Of a DNA stretch of 64,000 nt, positions 8,713 through 17,640 are shown one piece after another (the first letter of the stretch is position 1; each line of letters starts with the position of its first letter). The position numbers and the translations under genes are program-made. The stretch comes from Alicyclobacillus mali NBRC 102425 (lineage in GTDB: Bacteria > Bacillota > Bacilli > Alicyclobacillales > Alicyclobacillaceae), in assembly GCF_001570745.1 (NCBI RefSeq), contig NZ_BCSG01000017.1, positions 1-64,000 of the forward strand, given 5' to 3'. The notes beneath the pieces were generated by a model. That model ran no database searches. It saw only the letters and a list, made by a program, of their open reading frames with translations, and was not told the origin of the DNA.

Positions 8713-11700
8713 GAGAGATGCAGGAAAACGCGAAACGAGGCTTTCAATCGCGTCTATGGCAGCATAGGTACCGCACATCGGCCGTGATCGACGGGCGGCC
8801 GATGGATATCCTTCATGACTTCTACCTGCCAGCGCTCGAGCTGGCGACTCGATACGATAGGGTGGCGGGGTACTTCCGCTCCTCGTCCTTGGCCGCGGCT
8901 TCCCGCGGCTTTTCGAGCATGGTGGGCCGCAAGGGCACCATTCGGATGGTGGTCGGCGCGGATCTTGACCCGGAAGACGTGCGTGCTGTTCTGCGCGGCG
9001 ATCAGGCTCGTTTGGCGCGCGCGCTAGGTCGGGAACTGGAAGATAGCTCGCTTTGGCCCGCGCCTGTGCAAGACGGGGTGACGCTGCTGGCTTGGATGGT
9101 TGCGCAGGGAGTGCTTGAAATACGCGTGGCTCTGCGCCGCCATGCTGAGACCGGGGAACCCCTTCCGTTTGACAGCACGGAGGATGGGTATTTTCACGAC
9201 AAGTTTTTTATCCTGACGGACGATGAGGACTGTCGAATTTACGGGACGGGATCGCTCAATGAATCGCGCACGGCGCTCGTGCTCAACGCGGAGAGCATCG
9301 ACATTCACTGCGATTGGTGGAGCGACATTGACAGGATACGTTGCGATGAGGCGCAGGCGGACTTCGAGAGGCTTTGGGACGGAAAGGCGCCTCATTTTGC
9401 CGTCTGCCCACTTCCGGACGCGGTTCGTCGTCGACTGATTCGTCTCGCAGAAGGGGTGACGGTGGTTCGCGAAGTCGACGGCACGGAGGTGGAGGTAGCT
9501 CCGGAGCAGGCTTCTTCGCCGAGTGCTCCGTCTGCGCTCGAGTGGCTCCGGTTTGCGGTCATTCGCGACGCGCCGCGCATGCCGGGTGGGGAACAAGTCG
9601 GGATTGAAACCGCGCCGGTTGCGCCGTGGCCGCACCAGCGGGTGGTGGCGGAGCGCCTGGTCGAGGACTGGCCCTATAACTACATGCTGTGCGATGAGGT
9701 TGGATTAGGAAAGACGATTGAAGCAGGTCTGGCTTTTCGGGCGTTGTATTTGTCTGGCTGGATTCGGCGGATCCTTGTGGCTGCGCCGGCCAGCTTGACC
9801 GAGCAGTGGCTGCAGCAGATGAAGACGAAGATGCTCTTGCCGTTCGCCCGGCTGCGCATGTCGCCAAGCCCCGAACATCGTTACTTGCTTCCCTACGAGC
9901 ACAGTGTTCCAGCCCGAATGCCATACGGTGCGGATCTCCTCATCGTGTCGACCGGCCTCTGGCAACGAGAGGGTGCCGCGCGAGATCTCCTCGCTGCTCC
10001 ACCATATGATCTCGTCCTTGTCGATGAAGCTCACATGGCGCGGCGCCATAATGCATCCGCTGGAATGGATGAGGCGCCAGACTACAGCAACCTTTATCGG
10101 CTGCTCGATTCGTCTGTTCGTCCACACAGTCGTAGCCTGTGGCTCGCCACAGCGACCCCCCTCCAACTGGACATGGTGGAAGTCGCCGATCTCGTCCGGC
10201 TCGTCGGTCGGGTGAGCGGATTTCAGTACGAACCGGCGCTCTTCCGCACGTATTATGAATCGCTGGCCAAGTTGCTGCACGAGGAACGATTGTCCGACTG
10301 GGAGTGGCGTTTTGTTCGGGATGCGCTCCAAGCATTGAAATCCCATGATCCTGCGCTGTGGCATTTCATCACAGAGCACGTCTTGACGAGGATGCAGACG
10401 CGGGCGCTGGACGCTTGGTTTGAACAGCCGGAGGCAGGCGAGCCTTCGCGCCGCGCGCGTGATAAGATGCCCATCGTTGCTCGGATGGCAGCGCCTCTTT
10501 CTCGGGTCATGCTTCGGCATACGCGCGAGCTGTTGAAGGTGTACAAACAGCATGGTCAGCTCAATGGATCATTGGCAGAGCGCGAAGTTCGTCCCGTGGA
10601 GGCGTTGGAATACACGCCGGAAGAGGCTCACGTGTACAAGTTGCTCAATCGGTATTGTGAAGGGCTTCGTGACAGGCTCGGTTCCGACAGCAGCCGAGGA
10701 GCTTCCGCGCGTTTCTCGGTCCGATTCCTCGAGAGCCTACTTCGCCTACGATTTGCATCGAGCCTGTACGCATTCGCCAAGACTGTTGAGAGGCGACTCA
10801 AGCGCGTCATCGCGACTTTGGAACACGCGGAACGCGAAGAAACTCCGCTCGCTACGGACCTCGAGACGGAGGATGTCTACGAACCTGAGGTGGAGGACAC
10901 GGAGGTCTTCGAGGTAGAGCTCTTGGCACATCGCGATCCCGAAGTGTTGCGCTGGGAGCGCCGCCAGCTCGAGCAGTTGAAGCAAGTCCTCCAGGCGATC
11001 ACGACTACACCTACCAAGACCCGAAAACTACTCGACGTGCTCGATCAACGCCGCCTCGGAGACGGACGTCTAAAGCAGACGGTCATTTTCACCCGGTTTT
11101 ACGACACGCTTGTCCACTTGCGGGAGAAGTTGTTTGAGCGGATGCCAGGCGTGCGGCTCGGAGTCTACTCTGGGCGCGAGGCTGGTTACTTCGACGTTGA
11201 GCTTCAGATGTGGATCGAGACGGATCGCGAGGAAGTCAAAGAGCGGTTCTTGGCGGGAGAGATAGACGTACTGCTGTGTACGGACGCCGCGGCTGAGGGG
11301 CTAAACCTCCAGACAGCTGACATGCTGATCAACTTCGATCTCGGCTGGAATCCGATGAAAATCGAGCAGCGTATTGGGCGCATCGATCGAATCGGGCAGC
11401 GCCACAATCGAATCTACGTCCTCAACTTGTGCTATGCACAGTCGGAGGAAGGTGAGGTGTACGCTCGCCTCTTAAAACGACTGGCAGAGGCCAAACACGT
11501 TGTAGGCCCGCAGCAGCTGTCCCTCTTGCCGGTGCGGACGGAAGAATTCGAGCAATTGGCGAAGGGTGAACTCGCGCTCGATGAGTTGCATCAGCGGGTG
11601 ATGAGTCGCCTGGAAGCCGAAGAGAGACAAGCTCATCTGATGCAGCTCAGCGCAGACGAGATGTACGAAATGTACGAGCGCATGTTAGCTACGTCCTCTG

Positions 11701-12659
11701 GACGCACCACGCCCCTGCGCCTGCAAGATATCTGGGACACGCTTGCCGGTTCCGCTTACTTGAAAGGCCTAGGTTGCTACACGGAGGAAACGCCATATGG
11801 CCCCGTGTTTGTGGTCCAAGGCGTTCCCGGTGTGGAAGACGGTACACGGCTTACCGTTTCTCCAGAGCTCTATGAGCGGGGACTTCCCGGACACCATATC
11901 CATTTCGCCTCCTATGGCGATACCGTCTTCGACACCATTGTCGAGCACGTTCTGTCTCATCCGATGCCGTCAGGTGTGAGACGCGTATCTGTGCCAGGAG
12001 GCGAGTACGGGCCGATTGAGCGCTGCGGCTACGTTGTCCTGTGTGATAGTCAGGAGGGACATGAGGCACGTTTTACGGTCCATCACGTCACGAGCTTCCA
12101 GGACACCTTGCATGTACGCGATGTCGCGACAGACGTCGACTGGAATGTGGTTGCGCCAGCAGCCGAGAACGTGTTGCGCGAGCGGCTCGCTGACGAACTC
12201 AGCAGGGCTATCCGAGTACGACAGGAGAAACGAAACGCCCAATCGGTAAATGAGAAACTGGGGTTCTATCACGCTTGGCTGAGTGTTGTGACCGCGGACC
12301 GGCTGTTGCGTGAGGTACGTGGGTCTAAAGATGAAGCGCAGATTCGCGCGACGGCTGCCATCCGCGAATATGAAGAGCGATTTTGTGATCGACACGCCAT
12401 TCGGATCCCGCTCGTGCCAGTACGTATTCTCGCGTCTTGGTTTCCGCATGCCATGGCGGTGGATAGGGAAAATGCCTGGATAGAAGGAGATCTAACGCAG
12501 CTTGTGGTGGGTTTTCCGTACATTCAAGCGGGGTTAAGCGTCGCTCGACGAGCAGTGGACGCCTTAAAAAAAGAAGAGGGTTCGGTCACCTTGCAGAAGC
12601 TTCAGCATCGGCTCGTCATTGAGGAAGAGTCGTGGATGCGAAAATTAGCTTCCGGCTGA
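8709..12659 (+). CDS. Fused phospholipase-D-type nuclease / SNF2-family helicase
   Basis: About 1316 residues. The GTG at 8709 overlaps the methyltransferase stop (GTGA); an ATG nine bases on is an alternative. The N-terminal part is PLD-like: HDK at 163-165 and GSLNES at 181-186, a single half-site with slightly irregular spacing to the following Asp. The SNF2/RapA-type helicase follows: DEVGLGKT (329-336), DEAH (439-442), GLNLQTA near 864 and the arginine-finger motif QRIGRIDRIGQ from 887. The C-terminal 350 residues are unassigned. In DISARM, the PLD protein and an SNF2 helicase are separate genes; here they are one chain. It probably translocates on DNA and cuts it. Confidence 0.85.
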   Translation: MREMQENAKRGFQSRLWQHRYRTSAVIDGRPMDILHDFYLPALELATRYDRVAGYFRSSSLAAASRGFSSMVGRKGTIRMVVGADLDPEDVRAVLRGDQARLARALGRELEDSSLWPAPVQDGVTLLAWMVAQGVLEIRVALRRHAETGEPLPFDSTEDGYFHDKFFILTDDEDCRIYGTGSLNESRTALVLNAESIDIHCDWWSDIDRIRCDEAQADFERLWDGKAPHFAVCPLPDAVRRRLIRLAEGVTVVREVDGTEVEVAPEQASSPSAPSALEWLRFAVIRDAPRMPGGEQVGIETAPVAPWPHQRVVAERLVEDWPYNYMLCDEVGLGKTIEAGLAFRALYLSGWIRRILVAAPASLTEQWLQQMKTKMLLPFARLRMSPSPEHRYLLPYEHSVPARMPYGADLLIVSTGLWQREGAARDLLAAPPYDLVLVDEAHMARRHNASAGMDEAPDYSNLYRLLDSSVRPHSRSLWLATATPLQLDMVEVADLVRLVGRVSGFQYEPALFRTYYESLAKLLHEERLSDWEWRFVRDALQALKSHDPALWHFITEHVLTRMQTRALDAWFEQPEAGEPSRRARDKMPIVARMAAPLSRVMLRHTRELLKVYKQHGQLNGSLAEREVRPVEALEYTPEEAHVYKLLNRYCEGLRDRLGSDSSRGASARFSVRFLESLLRLRFASSLYAFAKTVERRLKRVIATLEHAEREETPLATDLETEDVYEPEVEDTEVFEVELLAHRDPEVLRWERRQLEQLKQVLQAITTTPTKTRKLLDVLDQRRLGDGRLKQTVIFTRFYDTLVHLREKLFERMPGVRLGVYSGREAGYFDVELQMWIETDREEVKERFLAGEIDVLLCTDAAAEGLNLQTADMLINFDLGWNPMKIEQRIGRIDRIGQRHNRIYVLNLCYAQSEEGEVYARLLKRLAEAKHVVGPQQLSLLPVRTEEFEQLAKGELALDELHQRVMSRLEAEERQAHLMQLSADEMYEMYERMLATSSGRTTPLRLQDIWDTLAGSAYLKGLGCYTEETPYGPVFVVQGVPGVEDGTRLTVSPELYERGLPGHHIHFASYGDTVFDTIVEHVLSHPMPSGVRRVSVPGGEYGPIERCGYVVLCDSQEGHEARFTVHHVTSFQDTLHVRDVATDVDWNVVAPAAENVLRERLADELSRAIRVRQEKRNAQSVNEKLGFYHAWLSVVTADRLLREVRGSKDEAQIRATAAIREYEERFCDRHAIRIPLVPVRILASWFPHAMAVDRENAWIEGDLTQLVVGFPYIQAGLSVARRAVDALKKEEGSVTLQKLQHRLVIEEESWMRKLASG

Positions 12660-12706
12660 TTCTAGCTCTCCTCCCATCTGGGACACTGAGGTATCCGTTC
12701 TACGGC

Positions 12707-12733
12707 GGGGCGCACATCAACGGGTTGCGCCCC
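12707..12733. terminator. GC-rich hairpin after the defence operon
   Basis: The arms GGGGCGCA (12707-12714) and TGCGCCCC (12726-12733) pair perfectly, 47 bases after the helicase stop. There is no T-run, so intrinsic termination on + is uncertain; it may only stabilise the 3' end. Confidence 0.4.
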
Positions 12734-12803
12734 TCCCGCGTGGGACCAGGTTGCTTGTCCGAAGATCCTTTGCAACCATTCTATCGAGAGGATGCGATGG
12801 TCC

Positions 12804-13103
12804 ATGTTCAAGGCGAACAAATGGCTGGTCATCATGGTCTGGTTGACGGCCCTTGTCGTGTACGGCGTGTTTGAAATCGACAGGGCGATTCGAGCGACTA
12901 TAGGTGTTCAAAATTTGCAGTTTTCGGATACGCCTGTCCCTGTAACGGTCAATGACCCTGCCCTTGATAATGTTTCGGTAATCCCCATGGGGGGCAACAC
13001 GGTTTGGATTCTGAACCGAGCCAACATGGAAGTCACCGTCATTACGAGGGATCGGGACGGCCAGTTCCATATGGAGGGCCCCATGAGCATCCTTACTCAC
13101 TAA
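12804..13103 (+). CDS. Small single-pass membrane protein, unknown
   Basis: About 99 residues. The first 30 residues (MFKANKWLVIMVWLTALVVY and following) form one membrane segment with a positively charged N-terminus; the remaining 70 residues are a polar, beta-prone domain with no cysteines. The ATG at 12804 has a GAGAGG box 12 bases upstream, rather far. An ATG at 12792 is too close to that box to be used. I do not recognise the family. It sits between the defence operon and fabH and is probably its own unit. Confidence 0.6.
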   Translation: MFKANKWLVIMVWLTALVVYGVFEIDRAIRATIGVQNLQFSDTPVPVTVNDPALDNVSVIPMGGNTVWILNRANMEVTVITRDRDGQFHMEGPMSILTH

Positions 13104-13191
13104 CGCCCCTCCCACGAGGCAACGTCCCACGAGTCAACGAGGAGCGACGCGCGAACGAAGACCGTCCTCTGTCGCCGCTCCCCGCTCATAC

Positions 13192-14166
13192 TCAATACTC
13201 CACCATCGCGCCGCCCCACACCAAACCGCCGCCGAACGCCACCAGCATGAGCAGATCGCCGCGCTGAATGCGCCCGTCGCGGATGGCGGTGTCCACCGCG
13301 ATGGGAATCGTCGCCGACGAGTTGTTGCCGATGTTCTGGATGGTGCTCACGACCTTCTCGGGCGGGAAATCGAGGCTCTCCGCCACCGCGTCGATGATCC
13401 GCTGGTTGGCCTGGTGCGGGATGAGCCAGTCGATCTCGTCCTTCTGCCTTCCGGTCTTCTGCAGCAGTTCCTCGGCGGTGGCTGCCATCACGTTCACGGC
13501 GAGCTTGAAGATCTTCCGCCCGTCCATCACAATTTTAGCCTTCGCACCCTCGCCGTACGGCGTCCGGCTGCCTCCTCCGGGGATGTAAAGATTCTCGAAG
13601 TAGGTGCCGTCCGTGTGAATGGCAGTCGCGAGCACGCCGCCGGGTTCATCTGGCTCGCCACGCGACACGACGAACGCGCCCGCTCCATCCGCAAACAGGA
13701 TGCACGTGCTGCGGTCCGTGTAGTCCGTGAAGCGCGACAGCGTGTCGGCGCCGACGATGAGCACGTGCTGGTGCAAGCCCGATTTCACGAACTGCTCCGC
13801 CACCTGGAGCGCAGACAGAAAGCCGGCGCACGTGGCATGGAGATCAAACGCGCCGATGTTGCGGCAGCCAAGGCGCGCCTGGACCTGACAGGCGACGGGC
13901 GGCAGCAGGTGGTCTGGGGTCTCCGTGGCGACAATCAGAAGATCGATGTCCTTCGCGTCCAGCTTTGCGTCGGCGAGCGCCGCCTGGGCCGCGAAGTAGG
14001 CAAAGTCCGAGGTGGCCTCGTCCGGCCGCGCAATTCGCCGCTCGGCAATGCCCGTGCGGGTCTGAATCCACTCGTCAGAGGTCTCCACCATCTGTTCAAT
14101 TTCGACATTGGTCAGGCGCGTCTCCGGCAGGTAGGAGCCCACGCCGCGAATGACGGCTTTATACAA
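13192..14166 (-). CDS. fabH: 3-oxoacyl-ACP synthase III (KASIII)
   Basis: A 324-residue enzyme that condenses an acyl-CoA primer with malonyl-ACP to start fatty acid synthesis. In Alicyclobacillus this is the step that would select branched or cyclic primers. The catalytic triad is visible: Cys113 in ATCAGF, His251 in PHQAN and Asn281 in IGNNSS. The start is a TTG preceded by GGAGAGGTG at a good distance, giving the family N-terminus MYKAVIRGVGSYLPE; an ATG 54 bases upstream gives an unlikely extension. It stands alone, not in a fab cluster, so it may be a second KASIII copy with a specialised primer preference. Confidence 0.93.
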   Translation of the reverse strand: MYKAVIRGVGSYLPETRLTNVEIEQMVETSDEWIQTRTGIAERRIARPDEATSDFAYFAAQAALADAKLDAKDIDLLIVATETPDHLLPPVACQVQARLGCRNIGAFDLHATCAGFLSALQVAEQFVKSGLHQHVLIVGADTLSRFTDYTDRSTCILFADGAGAFVVSRGEPDEPGGVLATAIHTDGTYFENLYIPGGGSRTPYGEGAKAKIVMDGRKIFKLAVNVMAATAEELLQKTGRQKDEIDWLIPHQANQRIIDAVAESLDFPPEKVVSTIQNIGNNSSATIPIAVDTAIRDGRIQRGDLLMLVAFGGGLVWGGAMVEY

Positions 14167-14335
14167 TCCATTCACCTCTCCGCCAGTATAACAGCCAACG
14201 ACATGGCCCATGTGGGCCAAAGTGCGCCAGAATCGTGACGAAATTGGCGATCTTACGCGGGTCGCTACCCAAACTGGATAGCGGTTACAATGGAGATCAA
14301 CGCGGAGCTGAGCTCATTTGGGGGTGGCTGGCTGG

Positions 14336-15271
14336 ATGATCGCACTGGAAGACAGGTTGCGCGGCGGCATGTGGGGGTTGCTTGTGGGCGATGCGCTCGG
14401 CGAGCCCTATGTCGGACTTCAACCCGAAGAGATGCCGCCTGAGGGCGAGATAGACATGGAGGGGCCGCCTGGGGAATGGGTGGCCGTGGTGCCCCCGGGC
14501 ACGTGGACCGACGATGGTGCGCAGGCGCTGTGTCTGCTCGACTCGCTTCTCACGTGCGGCCGGTTCGATCCGGCGGACTTCGCCGCGCGGCTCATCGCGT
14601 GGCATGACGAAGGACTTTGGACGGTGGACGGACAAGCATTTGGCATTGGGTGGCAGACCAAACTGGCCATTCAGGAGATGAAGCGCGGCGTGGAACCAGA
14701 ACGCGCGGGGCTGGTGCTTCCGGAGGGGAAGGGCAACGGCGCCCTGATGAGGGTCCTACCGCTCGCGCTATGGCATCGGGGCGATGATGCAGCGCTTGTC
14801 GAAGATGCGCACCGGCAGGCGCGCGTGACGCACGGCCATGTCACGAATCAGGTGTGCTGCGCTGTGTACTGCTTGTGGGCGCGGCGCATGTTGGATGGTC
14901 AAGCGCCTAGCGAGGCGTACGAGAACGCCATCGCGGCGCTGCGCGGCCTTTACGGGAAGGAATCGCCGTACCGCCGATCCCTCGAAGATGAGGTCCGTCC
15001 AGACCATTCGCCTGTCACGAACGGCGATGGCTACGTCGTGCACACGCTTAACGCGGCTCGCCTGGCTCTAAACGAGACGAGCTACGAGCGGGTCGTCAGG
15101 CGCGCCATTCAGCTCGGTCGGGACACGGATACCAACGCGGCCGTGGCGGGCGGGCTTGCCGGGATCGCATTCGGCGCGTCGGGCATTCCGGAGAGGTGGC
15201 GTCGCCAGCTCAGGGGGAGGGACAAGGCGGAGCCGCTTGTGGAGTCCCTCGTGCGATGGCGCCTCGGCTGA
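14336..15271 (+). CDS. ADP-ribosylglycohydrolase family protein
   Basis: About 311 residues. The fold's metal-binding signatures are present: GDALGEP near the N-terminus, TWTDDGAQAL around residue 60, and GRDTDTNAAVAGG in the C-terminal third, which together hold the two magnesium ions in DraG/ARH enzymes. Such enzymes remove ADP-ribose from proteins, nucleic acids or small molecules; the substrate here is unknown. I prefer the ATG at 14336 behind GGGGGTGG; a TTG at 14318 is possible. It is transcribed away from fabH and ends four bases before the convergent lipoprotein gene. Confidence 0.85.
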   Translation: MIALEDRLRGGMWGLLVGDALGEPYVGLQPEEMPPEGEIDMEGPPGEWVAVVPPGTWTDDGAQALCLLDSLLTCGRFDPADFAARLIAWHDEGLWTVDGQAFGIGWQTKLAIQEMKRGVEPERAGLVLPEGKGNGALMRVLPLALWHRGDDAALVEDAHRQARVTHGHVTNQVCCAVYCLWARRMLDGQAPSEAYENAIAALRGLYGKESPYRRSLEDEVRPDHSPVTNGDGYVVHTLNAARLALNETSYERVVRRAIQLGRDTDTNAAVAGGLAGIAFGASGIPERWRRQLRGRDKAEPLVESLVRWRLG

Positions 15272-15274
15272 CGA

Positions 15275-16123
15275 TCAGCCGTTGACGGTCGGGTAGATGG
15301 CTGTCGGATCGCCCTTGAACTTCGTCTCCGTGTAGAGCGCCGGGTTGGTCAGCTCGTATCCGGATTGGCCCTGATACGTCAGACGCAGCGCGGGCTGGAA
15401 GTACACGTTTCGGTAGGCGGATGGCTGGCGGAACGTGCAGTAGAGCGCCAATGTGTGGCCGGGCGGGACGGTGATGGGCGAGACCAGCGTCTTGGCCTGC
15501 GTCGGAATCGTGATGGGCGCCTGCTTGGGATCCATGACGTACGCGGTGCGCCCCAGCTCCACGCCGCCACCCACAGCAAAACCATCGAATGTAACGGGGT
15601 GCGGGAGCGGGTTTGCAACCACCATGGCGAACACGTGGGACGTCGTGAACGTGCCACTCTCGCCGGCAAAGCTGCGCAACTGAAGCAGCCAATTCACGCG
15701 CTTCGGCACGAGGGTGACGTCCATTTCGCCGAATGAGAAGGTGTGCGTCCAATTCGGTGTCGCGATGGTGAGCGTGGGTTCGGCGCCGCGCATGGAGCGC
15801 GTCGCCATCGACGTGAAATGCAGCTGAAATTCGATGGAGTCGTTGGTGAGCTCAAGCTCCTGCTGAGAGAAGCTGCGCGTGTGCAGGCCAGGCGTCTGGA
15901 GCTGCGCGGACGACACAACGCTCTGCGTCGTGGGATTTGCATCGATGAGCAGGCATTGCAGCGCAAGCGGTGCCTGCTTGGTGGTCACGGCGTCGATCAT
16001 CCAGTGATTCACGAGCATCCACTGCGAGCTCGCGGGGGAGGAGCCGCAGGCGGTGGACACCGCACAGACACCGACGAGGGCCGCGGAGGCGGCGGCGCGA
16101 GAGAACCATGCCCGGAGAGCCAC
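15275..16123 (-). CDS. Predicted lipoprotein, unknown function
   Basis: About 282 residues. The GTG at 16123 is chosen because an AAGGAT box precedes it and the protein then begins with a compact signal peptide ending in the lipobox VSTAC (the Cys becomes lipid-anchored). The ATG 18 bases upstream has no ribosome site. The rest is rich in Thr, Val and Pro and looks like beta-sandwich domains, with no enzyme motif recognised. A TATAAT box (16156-16161, minus strand) lies about 33 bases upstream. It converges with the ADP-ribosylglycohydrolase gene. Confidence 0.7.
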   Translation of the reverse strand: MALRAWFSRAAASAALVGVCAVSTACGSSPASSQWMLVNHWMIDAVTTKQAPLALQCLLIDANPTTQSVVSSAQLQTPGLHTRSFSQQELELTNDSIEFQLHFTSMATRSMRGAEPTLTIATPNWTHTFSFGEMDVTLVPKRVNWLLQLRSFAGESGTFTTSHVFAMVVANPLPHPVTFDGFAVGGGVELGRTAYVMDPKQAPITIPTQAKTLVSPITVPPGHTLALYCTFRQPSAYRNVYFQPALRLTYQGQSGYELTNPALYTETKFKGDPTAIYPTVNG

Positions 16124-16155
16124 GCTATCATCCTTGTCCATGAAAGGTTGGAGAA

Positions 16156-16161
16156 ATTATA
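16156..16161 (-). promoter_or_regulatory. -10 box of the lipoprotein gene
   Basis: A perfect TATAAT reads on the minus strand 33 bases before the GTG start. No good -35 box was found 16-18 bases upstream, so promoter strength is uncertain. Confidence 0.4.
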
Positions 16162-16175
16162 GCACGTGAAGCGCG

Positions 16176-16228
16176 AGGATGCTCGCGAGCATGCGAGCGA
16201 GGGCTCGCGCCAGGACAGGCCCTCGCGC
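16176..16228. repeat. GC-rich inverted repeats between lipoprotein and glycosyltransferase genes
   Basis: Two small palindromic elements lie here: a self-complementary TGCTCGCGAGCA, and an 8-base pair of arms GCGAGGGC and GCCCTCGC. They sit just after the stop of the leftward glycosyltransferase gene and may end its transcript, though no T-run follows. Confidence 0.35.
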
Positions 16229-16272
16229 TGGGCGAACGGCGCCGGGGCTTCCCATGGACGGATCGACCGCCG

Positions 16273-17640
16273 TCACACGTCCCAGGACATGGACGACCAG
16301 GCCGTGGACTCGGTTTGAACCGCCAGCACGTCGTCCATCAGGCGGGCGAGTTGCTGCGCCTGCGCTCGGCGGCTGTAGGCCGGATTCCACGTGCGCCGCT
16401 CGGTGACAGGCTTCTCCATAAGGTGGAGCATGGCCTGCGCGATGGCGTCAGGATGATCCGGCGGCACGACGATGCCCGCCTGCTCCCGGCGGACGAGATC
16501 GGCGGCTTCGCCTTCGCGGAGCATGGCGAGGATGGGGCGGCCGGCGTACAGGTACTCGTACAGCTTGCCGGGCACGTAGTCCTTGGCCTGCGCCGACTGA
16601 TCGCCGATGAGGAGCGTCGCGTCGGCGGCCAGCATGCGGGCGAGTGCCTCGCGGCGCGGGAGGTAGCCGAGCGGCTCGATCACGGCCTCAAGCCCAAGCT
16701 CCCGGATGAGGCGCGCATGGTGATGGTGGCCGGGGTAGTCGAGGACGCCCGCGAACTGAATGCGGAGGCGCTGGGGAGTGATGTGCCCGTTTTGCAGCAG
16801 TCGATGCACGGCCTGAAACAGGGCGTCCGCTGACCGCCCGGGGTACAGGATGCCGCCGTAGAAGAACGTGAACGGCTCTTCTTCGCCCTTGCGCCTGGCG
16901 GGCGCAGGCGGAAAATCCGCCTCGTCCACGCCGTTTCGGATGACGTGAATGTCGAGCGCGCGATGCGGGTACTTCGCCGCAAAGAGGCGCCAGAAGCCGT
17001 CGGTGACCGTCACGATGGCCGATGCGCGGGCGAAGACCGTGCGCTCGAGCCGCCGCTCAAGGGCGGCGCGCCAGCCGCGATGGTGGAAGTGCAGGTTGTC
17101 CGTCCACGGATCCCGAAAATCCGCAATCCAGGGCGTCCGCGCAAACGCCGAAGCGATGAGACCTGCAAGCTGCGTGCTCTGCGGCCCCGAGGTGGTGTAG
17201 ATGCAGTCGACGACGCGCTGCCGCACGATGCGCCGGGCCGCGAATCCGGCGAGCATGGCCCACGCCACGGATTCGTCCGGGATGAGCGCGTGCGCTTGGG
17301 CCCACTTCCACGCGCTCCAGGCGAGCCGCTTCCACAGCGGGCGCCGCGCCTGGGCGGACGGCTGCTGCGCCGGAGCCGAGCCGTCGCCCACCATGCGCCC
17401 CGACCAGCGGGCGAGCTGCTTCGACACAACATCCGTGACGCGCACAATCTGCACGTCCTCGGGGATCTCGTCGAGAAGCGACGGATCGGGCGTGGCGCTG
17501 TAGACGTGATCGGCCGTGAGAACGGTCACCTTCCAGCCGAATTCCCCGAGATATTTCGCGAATTTGAGCGGGCGCTGCACAGCGATCCCGCCGACCGGCG
17601 GGAAGTCGTGGCAGATGATGAGGGCGTGGCGGCGCTTCAT
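16273..17640 (-). CDS. Glycosyltransferase, GT4-like (GT-B fold)
   Basis: About 455 residues starting at MKRRHALIICHDFPPVGGIA. The ATG at 17640 overlaps the stop of the upstream dehydrogenase gene (ATGA), which fixes the start; a longer in-frame extension lies inside that gene. The N-terminal Rossmann half has the DFPPVGG loop that binds the acceptor side, and the C-terminal half has the GT4-type donor site (FFYGGILYPGR, then YEYLYAGRPILAM). It should transfer a sugar from a nucleotide donor to an envelope glycan at the inner membrane face. Being coupled to a nucleotide-sugar dehydrogenase suggests it uses, or works beside, a uronic acid donor. Confidence 0.85.
   Translation of the reverse strand: MKRRHALIICHDFPPVGGIAVQRPLKFAKYLGEFGWKVTVLTADHVYSATPDPSLLDEIPEDVQIVRVTDVVSKQLARWSGRMVGDGSAPAQQPSAQARRPLWKRLAWSAWKWAQAHALIPDESVAWAMLAGFAARRIVRQRVVDCIYTTSGPQSTQLAGLIASAFARTPWIADFRDPWTDNLHFHHRGWRAALERRLERTVFARASAIVTVTDGFWRLFAAKYPHRALDIHVIRNGVDEADFPPAPARRKGEEEPFTFFYGGILYPGRSADALFQAVHRLLQNGHITPQRLRIQFAGVLDYPGHHHHARLIRELGLEAVIEPLGYLPRREALARMLAADATLLIGDQSAQAKDYVPGKLYEYLYAGRPILAMLREGEAADLVRREQAGIVVPPDHPDAIAQAMLHLMEKPVTERRTWNPAYSRRAQAQQLARLMDDVLAVQTESTAWSSMSWDV

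Noticed and set aside
13414-14238. A 274-residue + frame over fabH
   Set aside because: Antisense to the KASIII gene with intact catalytic residues; no ribosome site or domain.
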